Source of the DNA: Bacteroidota bacterium
GTDB taxonomy: Bacteria; Bacteroidota; Bacteroidia; Cytophagales; Cytophagaceae
Direction: 5' to 3'
NCBI GenBank assembly: GCA_023391415.1
Contig: JAEWAY010000012.1
Location: 124,001 to 188,000 of the forward strand
Length of the DNA stretch: 64,000 bases
A model generated the notes under the pieces. It was not told the DNA's origin, made no database searches, and was given only the letters and a program-made list of their open reading frames with translations. The first letter of the stretch is position 1. Each line of letters opens with the position of its first letter. Below are positions 9,958 to 20,000 of the stretch, piece after piece. The position numbers were made by a program, and so were the translations under genes.

Positions 9958-10988
9958 AAGATCGAATTCGCGTTTTTATCGTTTTCTTGTTTTGCGCCAT
10001 CCTCGCGAATGGGCAGGATCCCCAGTTTTCGCAATACTACAATGCTCCTCTGCTTATTAACCCCGCTTTCGCGGGAGGCGCTGAATGTTACAGAGTAGGT
10101 ACCAATAGCCGTATTCAATGGACGGGACTGGATGGTACCTTCAAGACGGCCGCGCTCTACGCCGATTTGAATGTTCCCGACTTGCGAAGTGGATTTGGGG
10201 TGATGCTGACGCATGACAATATTGGAGTAAGCCGGCTTTCATCGAATGAGATTAGTGGATTTTACAGTTTTCTGGCGCCTTTTAGCGAACAGTTTAATTT
10301 GCGTTTCGGATTGCAGGGCGCGTATGTGAGCAGAAATATCCATTACAGCCGCCTGGTCTTTGAAGATCAGTTTTCAGGAACCGCGATTACCGGACAGGTT
10401 TCGGCGGACCCGGCGACGCTTGGCAACTCGACCCATTACGCGGACTTGTCTTCCGGTATCCTGTTGTATGGCGAAGAGACTTATTGGATTGGGTTTTCAG
10501 CGCATCATCTGAATCGCCCCGACCAGGCTTTTTACAAAACGGGATCTAGCCAGCTTCCGATCAAATATTCGCTGCATGGAGGTTTTAATATCTATCGCCG
10601 GACCCATGTCATGCAGGATCGGGAAGAAATGCTTCGTATCGTACCGACCTTTATCTATAAGGCGGAAAGCCGTTTTGACCAGCTTGACCTTGGAGTGTAT
10701 CTTGTCAAGTCTTATATTCTCGCCGGAATCTGGTATCGTGGCGTGTTTCCCAAAAAGCATGAGGGAATCCGAAACAACGACGCGTTGATCCTTCAGGCCG
10801 GAGCGCGGATGGAAAATTTTTCCTTTACTTATAGCTACGATATTACCACTTCCAAACTGGGAATCGGCAATACGTGGGGTAGTCACGAAATTTCCCTGAC
10901 ATACCTTTTTTGTCTTGACTGGCCTCCCAGAAAAAAGCCCGCCAGAAGAAGCCGGAGATTGCCTTGTCCTGATTTTCAGAGAAGGTGA
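9954..10988 (+). CDS. PorP/SprF family type IX secretion membrane protein
   Basis: Outer-membrane beta-barrel protein, 344 aa, with signal peptide MKDRIRVFIVFLFCAILANG and the family signature QDPQFSQYYNAPLLINPAFAGG directly after it (quoted in two parts: QDPQFSQYYNAPL and LINPAFAGG). In Flavobacterium, SprF is needed for secretion of SprB; in this family the genes usually sit directly downstream of the adhesin they serve, as here, with a four-base overlap. Alternating hydrophobic segments with aromatic ends fit a small barrel. The C-terminal tail (PPRKKPARRSRRLPCPDFQRR) is unusually basic and extends beyond the last predicted strand. The function as dedicated secretion or anchoring partner of the upstream repeat protein is inferred from the pairing. 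Confidence 0.88.
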   Translation: MKDRIRVFIVFLFCAILANGQDPQFSQYYNAPLLINPAFAGGAECYRVGTNSRIQWTGLDGTFKTAALYADLNVPDLRSGFGVMLTHDNIGVSRLSSNEISGFYSFLAPFSEQFNLRFGLQGAYVSRNIHYSRLVFEDQFSGTAITGQVSADPATLGNSTHYADLSSGILLYGEETYWIGFSAHHLNRPDQAFYKTGSSQLPIKYSLHGGFNIYRRTHVMQDREEMLRIVPTFIYKAESRFDQLDLGVYLVKSYILAGIWYRGVFPKKHEGIRNNDALILQAGARMENFSFTYSYDITTSKLGIGNTWGSHEISLTYLFCLDWPPRKKPARRSRRLPCPDFQRR

Positions 10989-11031
10989 TCTTGGTCACAA
11001 TTGAAAGCCTCGCCGGAAAACTACTACTTAC

Positions 11032-11059
11032 TCCGCTATAGCGGATCAGTTTTTAACTG
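11032..11059. repeat. Adjacent palindrome and small hairpin in the gap between convergent genes
   Basis: TCCGCTATAGCGGA (11032-11045) is a perfect 14-base palindrome, followed at once by CAGTT-TTT-AACTG. No T-run follows, so a role as terminator for the PorP/SprF gene is possible but unproven. Confidence 0.4.
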
Positions 11060-11157
11060 GCTGACAGAGTCTTGTCAAGCATGGATTATATGTCTTCTAG
11101 TGGATCAACTATGATTAAAAATTAGATATAAATTTTATTGTCAATGTGTTGTGTTCG

Positions 11158-12018
11158 CTAAAACATTTCCAGCGATATAAAATCAAAGGCTTTGGTCGTG
11201 TTGTCGCGTATGATCAGCGAATTCGCTCCTCCATGTACCATGGCGGTAGCCGGGTCGGCCAATGAATAGCCACTGCCGTTCGCGTTGGTTAGTACCTCGT
11301 TGAAATCAAAGCTTAGTACGATACGGGTGGTTTTGTCTTTCTCTATCCGTATACGGGTAGGTCCAAAGCCACCGTATGTATAGCCGACGGTTCCCTGTCT
11401 CTTCCCAAAAGTAAGATGAAAACGGTTGTTGGCTATATCCTGACCTTCTCCATCCGCGAGCATAAATATATATCCGCTGTCCCACCCCCAGTAGAGACCT
11501 TTGATAACAGCCGAATCAAGCGGCTGAGGGGCGACGGTAGGGTCTGAATTGTTCAACTCACGCGGAACTCCAAGGCTTAGATTTAAACCGGAATAACGGC
11601 CTGTATCGGCCTGAAAACGCATAAGAACGCTTTGCTGACCATAACCCGCGTCAAAATTGGGCCTGCTAAAGTCCAGCAGGTGGATACCCGATTTCATATC
11701 CGATCGCAAGGTGGTTTCTTTGCCGGATGAACTATTGAGAGCGATCTCGGAAAGAAAAAAAGATAAGGCTTTCAGGATAAAGCGTTCCTGATTCTTCGAC
11801 TCATATTCGTCGCCCAGGCGGAGCGCCTTCTCCCCTACCATGGGTATGACTACCAGCTCAAGACGCCCGAAAGCGGTTGCCGATTCCGTCGTGTCGATTA
11901 CGGTCGGGGTCGTATCTGGATTGATTTCCTGATCCTTTTTACAAGAGGCCAGCAGTATGCCGGCGCCCAAAGTCGCGATAACCAGCTTAGAAAGCGTGTT
12001 CATTAATGAATTGTTCAT
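11158..12018 (-). CDS. mbnP: MbnP family copper-associated lipoprotein
   Basis: 286 aa lipoprotein of the MbnP family. Signal LVIATLGAGILLASCKK places the lipidated Cys in the LLASC box. Family features: FGRLELVVIPMVGEKAL at the start of the domain, LSFFLSEIAL, SGIHLLDFSRP, RFQADTGRYSGLNLSLGVP and KGLYWGWDSGYIFMLADGEG, followed by FHLTFGKR. In characterised MbnP a tryptophan is oxidised to kynurenine by the partner diheme enzyme MbnH and the protein binds copper; the tryptophans of the YWGW motif are candidates here, but which residue is modified is not visible. The gene overlaps the 3' end of the MbnH-like gene by 32 bases, so the two are co-translated. A second ATG 15 bases downstream (12003) is an equally good start. 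No methanobactin genes are present. Confidence 0.8.
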   Translation of the reverse strand: MNNSLMNTLSKLVIATLGAGILLASCKKDQEINPDTTPTVIDTTESATAFGRLELVVIPMVGEKALRLGDEYESKNQERFILKALSFFLSEIALNSSSGKETTLRSDMKSGIHLLDFSRPNFDAGYGQQSVLMRFQADTGRYSGLNLSLGVPRELNNSDPTVAPQPLDSAVIKGLYWGWDSGYIFMLADGEGQDIANNRFHLTFGKRQGTVGYTYGGFGPTRIRIEKDKTTRIVLSFDFNEVLTNANGSGYSLADPATAMVHGGANSLIIRDNTTKAFDFISLEMF

Positions 12019-13339
12019 CAGTTAACGTTTTTAAAAAGTTGACGAGGTCTCTTTTTTCCGCGGATGTCAGCGGCGTGTGTATATGTACATGGGATGATTG
12101 GTTGGGATGTTTCCTGCCCCCCGTGTTGTAAAATTCTACTACTTCCTCCAGGGTTTTAAGACTGCCATCGTGCATATAAGGCGCGGTGAGCGCGATGTTT
12201 CTTAAAGTGGGAACCTTAAATTTTCCTTTATCGGATTCCCTCATCGTAATCATGTACCGTCCCTGATCCCGGTATTCGAAATATAAGCCATTGTTTTCAA
12301 AGGCGCCGTTGGTAAACAAGTTACCTGAATGGCAGGAGCCGCAATGCACCTTATCTCCCGAACCGTAAAACAGCGACCAGCCCCTGATTTCGGAATCGCT
12401 TAATACGTCAAATTTATCCTCAAAGAAAAACTGATCATAGCGGCTGTTGTAGCTGACCAGCGCGCGTTGGTACGAGGCGATGGCCCTGAGCAGGGAATAT
12501 TCGTCCGGAAGGCGTTCATAGGCGTCGTAAAACAACTGCGGATAGTCCGGATGGTTGTTGAGACGACGTATCGCTTCATCCATTTGAATATTCATTTCAA
12601 GAGGGTTTAGCAAGGGTACTCGCGCTTGCGCTTCCAGACTAAGCGATGAGCCATCCCAGAAGAATGAAGTGGCCCAGGCCATATTGATAATCGCCATTGA
12701 TTGTCTTTCGCCAAGCTTTCCTCCTACGCCTACGCTAAACTGGCGCGGATCGGAAAATGAATGTTTGGGGTCGTGGCAGGAAGAGCAGCTTACAGAGGAG
12801 TCGCCGGATAGAATGGGATCAAAGAATAGAAGCTTCCCAAGATTAACTCTGTTGACTGTTAGTTTATTATCTTCCGGTATAAAGATTCGCCCCATCCGCT
12901 CGGGGTATATCAGGTCGTATGGTCTGTCCGGATTACGTATGATCATCTCCTGAAACGTGACATGAATGATAAACGAGCGAGATTCCCGATTTCCGGCGAT
13001 ATCTTCCGCCGCGATGGCAAGATCAAGTCTGGTGCCGTCTTCATGCGCGCATACATAAATGGTATCCAGCAGTACCGGTCCGGGTCCGGTATATGTCCAG
13101 GCGTAGTATATCTGGCTGTTTCCGGCGTCCCTGATCGTTATGTCGACAGAGTGAAAGTCCAGATCGTCGTATATCGTTCCCTTGATTTTGATCGTGTCTC
13201 CAGGCTTGTACAATACCGGCGAAACCAGATCATTGATTTCAATAATCGGTTTTGTCTGGTTTATATCCGGTATTTTTTCCCTGTGCCGGCAAGACAAAAT
13301 AAGCGAAGCCGACATCATACATAGTACTATGTATTTCAT
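11987..13339 (-). CDS. mbnH: MbnH-type diheme c-type peroxidase with N-terminal Ig-like domain
   Basis: Diheme protein of the cytochrome c peroxidase/MauG superfamily, 450 aa, periplasmic lipoprotein (MKYIVLCMMSASLILSC). Two haem-binding motifs are present: CSSCHDPKHSFSD in the N-terminal haem domain and CGSCHSGNLFTNGAF in the C-terminal one, with PTLRNIALTAPYMHDGSL, a typical MauG/CCP segment. The pairing with MbnP identifies it as MbnH-like, an enzyme that forms a high-valent diheme state and oxidises a tryptophan of MbnP. Residues about 30-130 are an extra Ig-like domain (KIKGTIYDDLDFHSVDITI, DLAIAAEDIAGNRESRSF) placed before the haem domains; this recalls Bacteroidota DUF4625-type domains and is absent from minimal MauG proteins. 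First gene of a two- or three-gene operon running leftward. Confidence 0.85.
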   Translation of the reverse strand: MKYIVLCMMSASLILSCRHREKIPDINQTKPIIEINDLVSPVLYKPGDTIKIKGTIYDDLDFHSVDITIRDAGNSQIYYAWTYTGPGPVLLDTIYVCAHEDGTRLDLAIAAEDIAGNRESRSFIIHVTFQEMIIRNPDRPYDLIYPERMGRIFIPEDNKLTVNRVNLGKLLFFDPILSGDSSVSCSSCHDPKHSFSDPRQFSVGVGGKLGERQSMAIINMAWATSFFWDGSSLSLEAQARVPLLNPLEMNIQMDEAIRRLNNHPDYPQLFYDAYERLPDEYSLLRAIASYQRALVSYNSRYDQFFFEDKFDVLSDSEIRGWSLFYGSGDKVHCGSCHSGNLFTNGAFENNGLYFEYRDQGRYMITMRESDKGKFKVPTLRNIALTAPYMHDGSLKTLEEVVEFYNTGGRKHPNQSSHVHIHTPLTSAEKRDLVNFLKTLTDEQFINEHAF

Positions 13340-13365
13340 ATGTCAAGAAACGACCATTATATTGG

Positions 13366-13668
13366 TTAATTACAGCGATAAGTTGTCATGAGATTCGTTA
13401 TTAAGGGAATACTCGAGGAATTCCCGCGTGGGGTGGCATATTGATCGGAGCCGGATTTTTTTCCTGTTCGTCCTGAAAGAGCTGGTTCAATTGATCCTTG
13501 AGATAGGGACTTCCCCGACATGAAAGAGCGGGAGACGGTCTTTCCCGGTATAAATTGTCGCTCTGGTTCGTGTATCAATGAATATAGGGAAGCGCGTATC
13601 GAATGGGAGTAAGAACCATAGTTTATAAAAAACAGAATCAATAAAAGGTACGAGACGCTCTTTTTCAT
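13366..13668 (-). CDS. Small exported protein upstream of mbnH, 100 aa
   Basis: Not a recognised family. It begins with a plausible signal peptide (MKKSVSYLLLILFFINYGSYS) and continues as a low-complexity, Ser/Arg-rich tail without cysteines. It ends 26 bases before the mbnH start on the same strand, so it could be the first gene of the mbnHP operon. The frame is open and begins with an ATG after an AT-rich leader. Against it: no homology that I can name and unremarkable composition. I call it a probable gene rather than a certain one. Confidence 0.45.
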   Translation of the reverse strand: MKKSVSYLLLILFFINYGSYSHSIRASLYSLIHEPERQFIPGKTVSRSFMSGKSLSQGSIEPALSGRTGKKSGSDQYATPRGNSSSIPLITNLMTTYRCN

Positions 13669-13865
13669 GACCTGGTAAAAATAAGCATAAATCGAGATTA
13701 TTCAAGTAAAAAAACTTTAATACATATCATATTGAGGTCGTGAATCCTCCGCGACGATTCGGTTTTTATGAGCTAGAAGAAGTGTTTCCCAAAAAATACG
13801 TACTCTGAAAATCCTATATTTTTCTATTGATTCTGATCATGGCAATCATTAGTTTCGCAGCCGAA

Positions 13866-13875
13866 TGAACGTTCA
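13866..13875. promoter_or_regulatory. Candidate TetR operator palindrome
   Basis: TGAACGTTCA, a perfect 10-base palindrome 22 bases before the preferred tetR start at 13898. Its position fits autorepression of the regulator and the RND operon. Palindromes this short occur by chance roughly once per kilobase, so only the position makes it notable. Confidence 0.35.
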
Positions 13876-13897
13876 ATTGACAGATAGGCCACCATTC

Positions 13898-14485
13898 ATG
13901 GATTTCGACAACATCGCCGAAAAGAAAAGACTTATTTTTGAAAGTACGTTGGAACTGGTTAAGGAATACGGGTTTCACGGTACTACGATGAATACGCTGG
14001 CCAAAACGGCGAACATCGCGGCGGGTACCATATACCACTACTTTGAAAGTAAGGACTTGCTGATCATGGAGCTTTCTTTGTATGTAAAGAGGCAGATGGC
14101 CATGGCTATTGTTGATAAACTGGACAAAGATACCGGGTATCAGGATAACTTTTTTCGCATATGGAAAAACCTGTTTTATTATTATTGTGACAATCAGACG
14201 ATATTGCTTTTTTGGGAGCAATATCTCAATTCTCCCTATTGCAAGTGCAAAGTAAGTGAAGTAGACGATCTTTTTTACAAGGTATACTTCGGCTTTTTTC
14301 AGGAAGCTCAGCTAGGGAAGGCGATCAGCGATATCAATTATGAGGTGCTGGCCATACTGGTACACGCGCAGATCCGAATGACCGCCAAAATTCAACTCTT
14401 TGGAAAAACTATCATTGACGAGACCGAGCTGGAGAAAATCATCACGCTGTCCTGGAACGGTTTAAAAAATAACGCAGTCGCCTAA
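13898..14485 (+). CDS. TetR/AcrR family transcriptional regulator
   Basis: 195 aa from the ATG at 13898. The N-terminal helix-turn-helix domain is clear: IFESTLELVKEYGFHGTTMN, then TLAKTANIAAGTIYHYFESK, the hallmark recognition helix region of the family. The C-terminal ligand-binding part is helical and variable. An ATG 33 bases upstream (13865) would add MNVQLTDRPPF; I prefer 13898 because MDFDNIAEKKRLIFE gives the usual short arm before the first helix and leaves the palindrome at 13866-13875 outside the gene. It is the first gene of an operon with TolC, adaptor and RND pump, 5 bases before tolC, so it very likely represses that pump and itself. The inducer is unknown. Confidence 0.9.
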   Translation: MDFDNIAEKKRLIFESTLELVKEYGFHGTTMNTLAKTANIAAGTIYHYFESKDLLIMELSLYVKRQMAMAIVDKLDKDTGYQDNFFRIWKNLFYYYCDNQTILLFWEQYLNSPYCKCKVSEVDDLFYKVYFGFFQEAQLGKAISDINYEVLAILVHAQIRMTAKIQLFGKTIIDETELEKIITLSWNGLKNNAVA

Positions 14486-14490
14486 CTTTT

Positions 14491-15873
14491 ATGAAAAATA
14501 CCGCCAACCACTACAGCCTAGTAGTAAAATACGCGTTGTCCAAATTGAAAATCTGGCATATTATTTTAATAAGCGCTTTATGCCCGGCTACGCTAACCGC
14601 GCAGAACCAGGCGGACAGTGGCGCTTTTACACTTGAGTCATGCGTCGCCTACGCTCTGCGCAACGCGCCTGAAGTCAATCAGGCGCTGATCGACGAGGAA
14701 ATCGGAGAAAGCCGTGTGCGTTCCGCGCTCTCCTATTGGCTGCCGCAGGTAGGAGCTCAGTTTAACTATCAGCATAATATTTTGCTTCCAACTACCATGT
14801 TTCCCAATCAGACTACGGGTGAACGGATGCCGGTGCGGATTGGAGTAAAAAACAATTCAAACCTGCTTTTCCAGGTCGATCAGATTCTGTTGAACGGTGA
14901 TGTGCTGTACGCGGCCAGAGCGGCCAGGGATACCCGTAAGGAGTTTGAGCAAAACATAGAAAGTGTCAAGATCAATATGGTCGTCGATGTGAGCAAGGCG
15001 TTTTACGATATACTGCTTTCAAAACAGCAACTGGATATTCTGGAAGAAAATATCGCCCGCCTAGAACGGCAGTATCAGGACGCGTACAGTCGATATGAGT
15101 TCGGCCTTTCCGACAAAACCGACTACCAGCGGGCTTCCATTTCCCTGGCCAATACCCGGAGCGAACGGAAACGGGCGGAGGAAGCCTTACAGGTAAAATA
15201 CGTTTATCTTCAGCAGCGAATGGGCTATGAGAGCGAACAACGGATCAATCTGTCGTTCGATACGGAACGTATGGAAGCGAATATACAGGTAGATACGACC
15301 ATGCCTATGGATTATGACCGGAGAATAGAGATGCGAAGTCTACAGACGCGCCAACGATTGCTTCATCTTAATACAGCGTACTATAAATATAAGTTTATAC
15401 CTCAGGTCGGCGTCTTTGCCAATTACAATTTTACTTACCTGAACGACGAATTTAGCCAGCTATATCGCAAAAGCTACCCGGCCTCGGCCGTCGGACTTAG
15501 CATGGGAGTTCCTATTTTTCAGGGAAGCAGACGAATTCAGGATATTAAAATCGCCCGGTTACAGGAGGATCGTCTTCAGGTTGATGTGGAAAACGCCACC
15601 CGGAGCATGAATACGGAATACGCGGCGGCCCTGGCGGGTTATAAAAGCAGCTATAACGAGTGGCGGACTTTGAAAAGCAATGTGGAGATCGCCAAAGAAG
15701 TATATGACATTATTAAACTTCAGTATGACGGTGGCGTCAAAACTTATCTTGAACTTATCGTCGCTGAATCAGAGTTGAAAACTTCACAATTAAACTATTA
15801 TAACGCGTTGTACAATCTGCTGGCGAGCAAGCTGGATTTTGAACGAGCGCTGGGAATTATCGATTTCAACTAA
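14491..15873 (+). CDS. TolC family outer-membrane efflux channel
   Basis: 460 aa outer-membrane factor that forms the trimeric exit duct of the efflux pump encoded downstream. After an N-terminal signal (hydrophobic IWHIILISALCPATLTAQ) come FTLESCVAYALRNAPEVNQA and the two structural repeats typical of TolC, each with long coiled-coil helices (for example QQLDILEENIARLERQYQDA and EWRTLKSNVEIAKEVYDIIK). The C-terminal motif LQYDGGVKTYLELIVAESEL followed by LNYYNALYNLLASKLDFERA is characteristic of the family. Only five bases separate it from tetR. Its specific cargo follows the RND pump and is not determined by this gene. Confidence 0.92.
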   Translation: MKNTANHYSLVVKYALSKLKIWHIILISALCPATLTAQNQADSGAFTLESCVAYALRNAPEVNQALIDEEIGESRVRSALSYWLPQVGAQFNYQHNILLPTTMFPNQTTGERMPVRIGVKNNSNLLFQVDQILLNGDVLYAARAARDTRKEFEQNIESVKINMVVDVSKAFYDILLSKQQLDILEENIARLERQYQDAYSRYEFGLSDKTDYQRASISLANTRSERKRAEEALQVKYVYLQQRMGYESEQRINLSFDTERMEANIQVDTTMPMDYDRRIEMRSLQTRQRLLHLNTAYYKYKFIPQVGVFANYNFTYLNDEFSQLYRKSYPASAVGLSMGVPIFQGSRRIQDIKIARLQEDRLQVDVENATRSMNTEYAAALAGYKSSYNEWRTLKSNVEIAKEVYDIIKLQYDGGVKTYLELIVAESELKTSQLNYYNALYNLLASKLDFERALGIIDFN

Positions 15874-15896
15874 TACTTAATTTATACGAAAGCAGA

Positions 15897-17018
15897 ATGA
15901 AACGTTTTTTATTGATTTATATAAGTATTCCAGGTCTCTTCTTTTTTAATTCCTGCAAGGAAAAACAACAACAATCCGCGCCGCCACCCGCTAAAGTATA
16001 TGTTCAGGAAGTGCGGCGGGATCGGGTCACCGGGCAGGACTCCTATCCCGGAACGGTAGTTCCCAGACAGGAAATAGACTTGCGCTCCCAGGTTCCGGGA
16101 TTTATCACCCAGATTTATGTCCGGGATGGACAGAAGGTAAATAAAGGACAAAAACTGTATGAAATAGATCGCAGTAAATATCTGGCGAATTATAAGCAGG
16201 CTGAAGCTTCTCTGCAGAGCGCCAAAGCTAGCCTGGAGCAAGCCCGTATGGATCTGGAACGTTATGAGATGCTGGCTCAGCGCGAAGCGGTCGCCAGGCA
16301 GCAACTAGACTACGCGCGCACGGGCTATCAGACCGCGCTCGCCCAGGTATCGGCGGCAGAAGCGAGCCTTTCCTCGGCGGCGACCGATTTGCGTTATTCA
16401 TTGATTGAAGCGCCTTTTTCGGGAACGGTAGGCATATCGAGGGTCAGAGTCGGAGCTCAGGTAAGCGCCGGACAAACGTTGCTCAACACGATTTCGACCG
16501 ATGATCCCATGGCGGTAGACTTTGTAATTAACGAAAAAGAGATTCCGCGTTTTAAACGCCTCATGAAGGAAAATCCCCTAAAGGATACTCTTTTTTCCAT
16601 CCTGTTGGCCGATGGTTCCGTGTATCCGCTCCCCGGAAAGATCGAAACGCTTGATCGCGCGGTAGACCGCTATACGGGTACAATGACAGTACGCCTCGAA
16701 TTTCCCAATCCGGATCAGATGCTGGTGGCCGGGATGAGTGTGGGCGTGCGGGTTAAAAATAAGGACAGTGGAGAGCAAATTGTCATACCGTACAAAGCGG
16801 TATCGGAGCAAATGGGCGAATACTATGTATACGCGCTACAGGCGGACTCGGTGGTACAGCGTACGCTTAAGCTAGGGGCCCGGCTCCGGGATCAGGTTGT
16901 TGTGCGCGGAGGATTGGAGAGCGGAGAAACCATCGTAGTCGAAGGTATCCAACGGCTTCGTCAGGGAGCCCGCGTAGACGCTCAGCCACTTCCGGAGCCT
17001 GTTGGCGACAAAGAGTAA
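15897..17018 (+). CDS. RND efflux periplasmic adaptor (membrane fusion protein)
   Basis: 373 aa lipoprotein adaptor that links the inner-membrane pump to the TolC-like channel. The signal MKRFLLIYISIPGLFFFNSC places the lipidated Cys at residue 20. Domain order is typical: barrel-sandwich/lipoyl half (IDLRSQVPGFITQIYVRDGQ), alpha-helical hairpin (QAEASLQSAKASLEQARMDL with AREAVARQQLDYA-type second helix), second lipoyl half (SLIEAPFSGTVGISRVRVGA), then beta-barrel and membrane-proximal domains (VIPYKAVSEQMGEYYVYAL, GLESGETIVVEGIQRLRQGA). Lies 23 bases after tolC and 28 before the pump gene. Belongs to the AcrA/MexA type. Confidence 0.92.
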   Translation: MKRFLLIYISIPGLFFFNSCKEKQQQSAPPPAKVYVQEVRRDRVTGQDSYPGTVVPRQEIDLRSQVPGFITQIYVRDGQKVNKGQKLYEIDRSKYLANYKQAEASLQSAKASLEQARMDLERYEMLAQREAVARQQLDYARTGYQTALAQVSAAEASLSSAATDLRYSLIEAPFSGTVGISRVRVGAQVSAGQTLLNTISTDDPMAVDFVINEKEIPRFKRLMKENPLKDTLFSILLADGSVYPLPGKIETLDRAVDRYTGTMTVRLEFPNPDQMLVAGMSVGVRVKNKDSGEQIVIPYKAVSEQMGEYYVYALQADSVVQRTLKLGARLRDQVVVRGGLESGETIVVEGIQRLRQGARVDAQPLPEPVGDKE

Positions 17019-17046
17019 ATTTTTTTAATTAACGTATTTCAGAATC

Positions 17047-20000
17047 ATGATATCCGATATATTTATCCGACGACCGGTCACTTCCATCGTCATATCCATT
17101 TTGCTGCTGCTGGTAGGTGGTATAGCCATGATCAATCTTCCGGTTACGCAATATCCCAATATCTCTCCTCCGGTAGTGTCCGTAACGGGACTGATGACGG
17201 GGGCGGACGCGTTGACGGTAGAGCAGACTATCGCCACGCCTGTGGAAACACAAGTAAACGGAACGCCCGGCATGGCCTATATGAGCTCCAACAGTACGAG
17301 TACCGGCCAGATGGCGCTCAATGTTACTTTTGAGCTGGGCACCGATGTGGACATCGCTACGCTGGATGTGCAAAACCGGGTCAGTATAGCGGAGCCTCGT
17401 TTGCCGGAAGAGGTCAAACGACTCGGACTTATCGTCCGGAAAAGAAACCCTTCCGTCATGATGGTGGTCGCGATGTATTCTCCAAAAGGCACCCACAATG
17501 TAAACTATCTGGACAACTATACGAATATTTTTGTACGCGACGCTCTGCTCAGAGTACCGGGTGTGGGAGATATTACCGCGTTGGGACAGGATTTTAGCAT
17601 GAGGGTATGGCTGAAACCGGACATTTTGGCCAAGCTGGGCATGAGCAGCCGTGAAGTGACCGCCGCTATCCAGGAGCAAAATATTCAGGTTTCGGCGGGA
17701 ACTGTAGGCGCCAAACCACAGTCGGCCGGGCAGGCTTTTGAGTACTCTATTACTGTAGACAGCCGTCTGAAAAGTAAGGAAGAGTTCGAAAATATCATCA
17801 TTCGCGCCAATCCCGCCGACGGTACGGTAACCTATCTGAAAGACGTAGCCCGAATCGAGCTCGGGCGCTTTGACTATAGCCGCTATACGACTGTAAACGG
17901 CAAGGAAGCGTCCATTATGCTGATTTACCAGGCTCCGGGCAGCAACGCGGTAGAAACCGCTGATGGGATATACAACGCTATGGCGGAACTGAAGAAAGCG
18001 TTTCCGGCGGACGTAGACTATGTCGTATCGTTCGAATCGGTATCCGTTGTTGAAAAATCCATTTCCGAAGTGGTCAAGACACTGGCGGAAGCTCTTTTGC
18101 TGGTTATACTGGTCGTATTTCTGTTTCTTCAAAGCTGGAGGGCGACGCTGATCCCGATTCTGGCGATCCCGGTTTCCATTATCGGAACCTTTATATTTTT
18201 CGTCCCGCTGGACTTTACGATCAATACCCTGACTCTGTTCGGCTTTGTACTGGCGATTGGTATTGTGGTGGACGACGCCATTGTAGTGGTAGAAGCGGCG
18301 CAGCATTATATAGATCACGAAAAGCTTCCTCCCCGGGAGGCTACCCGTAAAGCGATGAAAGACATTACCGCTCCCGTGATAGCCATCGCGCTGATTCTGG
18401 CGGCTGTGTTTATTCCAGTAGGCTTTATTCCCGGTATCGTAGGGCGTCTCTATCAACAGTTTGCCATTACCATCGCTATTTCGGTACTGCTTTCCGCTTT
18501 TGTAGCGCTTACCCTTACTCCGGCTCTTTGTTCGATAATGCTTCGTCCGATGAACCTGGATAAGAACTCTAAAGGTATAAATCGCTTTTTTTACCTATTC
18601 AATCGTTGGTTCGCCCGTACAACCGCGGGCTATGCCATCTGGGTCAAAAAATGTATCCGGGCGACTCCGCTGGTGCTGATTTTCCTTATTCTGATCTACG
18701 CGGGTACCTTTGGAATGTTCACTATGAAGCCGACCGCGTTTATTCCGACGGAAGACGAAGGCCGCTTGTTTATCTCCGTCGAGCTACCTCAGGCCGCCTC
18801 GTCGGCCCGTACTCAGGCTATTCTGGATCAGATGTCCGAAACGCTGGCGGATGTGCCTGGCATGCGTAACTACACGGCTATTGGAGGAATGAACGTAATC
18901 AACTTTTCTACCAAATCCAATAGCGGCGCTTTTTTCGTGCAATTACAACCCTGGGAGTCCCGCAAGGAAAAATCCCAGCAATTATATGGATTGATGGATG
19001 AGCTTAAAAAGCGCTTTTCCGATATCAATGAAGCCAATATCGTTATTGTACCCCCTCCCGCTATCCCGGGTTTGGGACAAACCGGAGGATTCAGCTTTAT
19101 GGTTGAGCAACGCGAGGGCGGTGGCGATATCAAGGAGTTTGAGTCTGTTGTGCAACGTTTTGTCGCGGCGGTCAACGCCCGTCCGGAAATCGGATCGGCA
19201 TATACCTTCTTTACCGCCCAGAATCCCGGCTACCATATTGATGTGGATCGGGAAAAAGCGAAGAAAATGGGCGTCGCCATATCCGATATTTACAATACTA
19301 TGTCCTCTTTTATGGGAAGTCAATACATCAATGACTTTACGATGTATGGCCGTAACTTCCGCGTAGTGGCGCAGGCGGATACGCCATTCAGAGGCGATAT
19401 CCGCGATTTGGAGCAATACTATGTAATGAACCGGATGGGCGAGCCGATTCCTCTGAGCGCGTTGACCACCTATACAGTTGTAGAAAGCGCGCCGGTAATC
19501 TCCCATTACAACCTTTTCCGCTCCGCGGAGGTAAACGGAAGCGCGAGCCAGGGATACAGTAGTGGACAAGCTTTGCAGGCCCTGGAAGAAGTCGCGGCGC
19601 AGGTATTGCCTGCCGGTTACGGATATGACTTTTCGGGATTAAGTCGCGAGGAGAAAAAAGCCGGAAACAGTACGATCATTATTTTTACCCTTTCCATTGT
19701 ATTTGTCCTGCTGCTTCTGGCGGCGCTATACGAAAGCTGGTCTGTACCGTTTTCCGTATTGCTCGCTGTGCCGCTTGGCGCCTTTGGCGCTATTATAGCG
19801 CTCACGTGCCTTCCGTCGCTGTCCAATAACGTATACGCGCAGATAGGGCTCATTACGTTGATTGGTCTGGCCGCCAAAAACGCGATTCTTATCGTGGAGT
19901 TCGCCAAAGAGCGCGTCGATATCGGGATGGACCTGATTACGGCGACCATAGAAGCGGTCAAGCTTCGCCTCCGTCCCATTATCATGACTTCGCTCGCCTT

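Noticed and set aside
17029..18456. A 475-codon open frame on the minus strand inside the RND pump gene
   Set aside because: It lies wholly opposite the clear RND permease, its product is rich in His/Arg/Tyr/Gln with no domain, and it reflects the third-position base use of the real gene.
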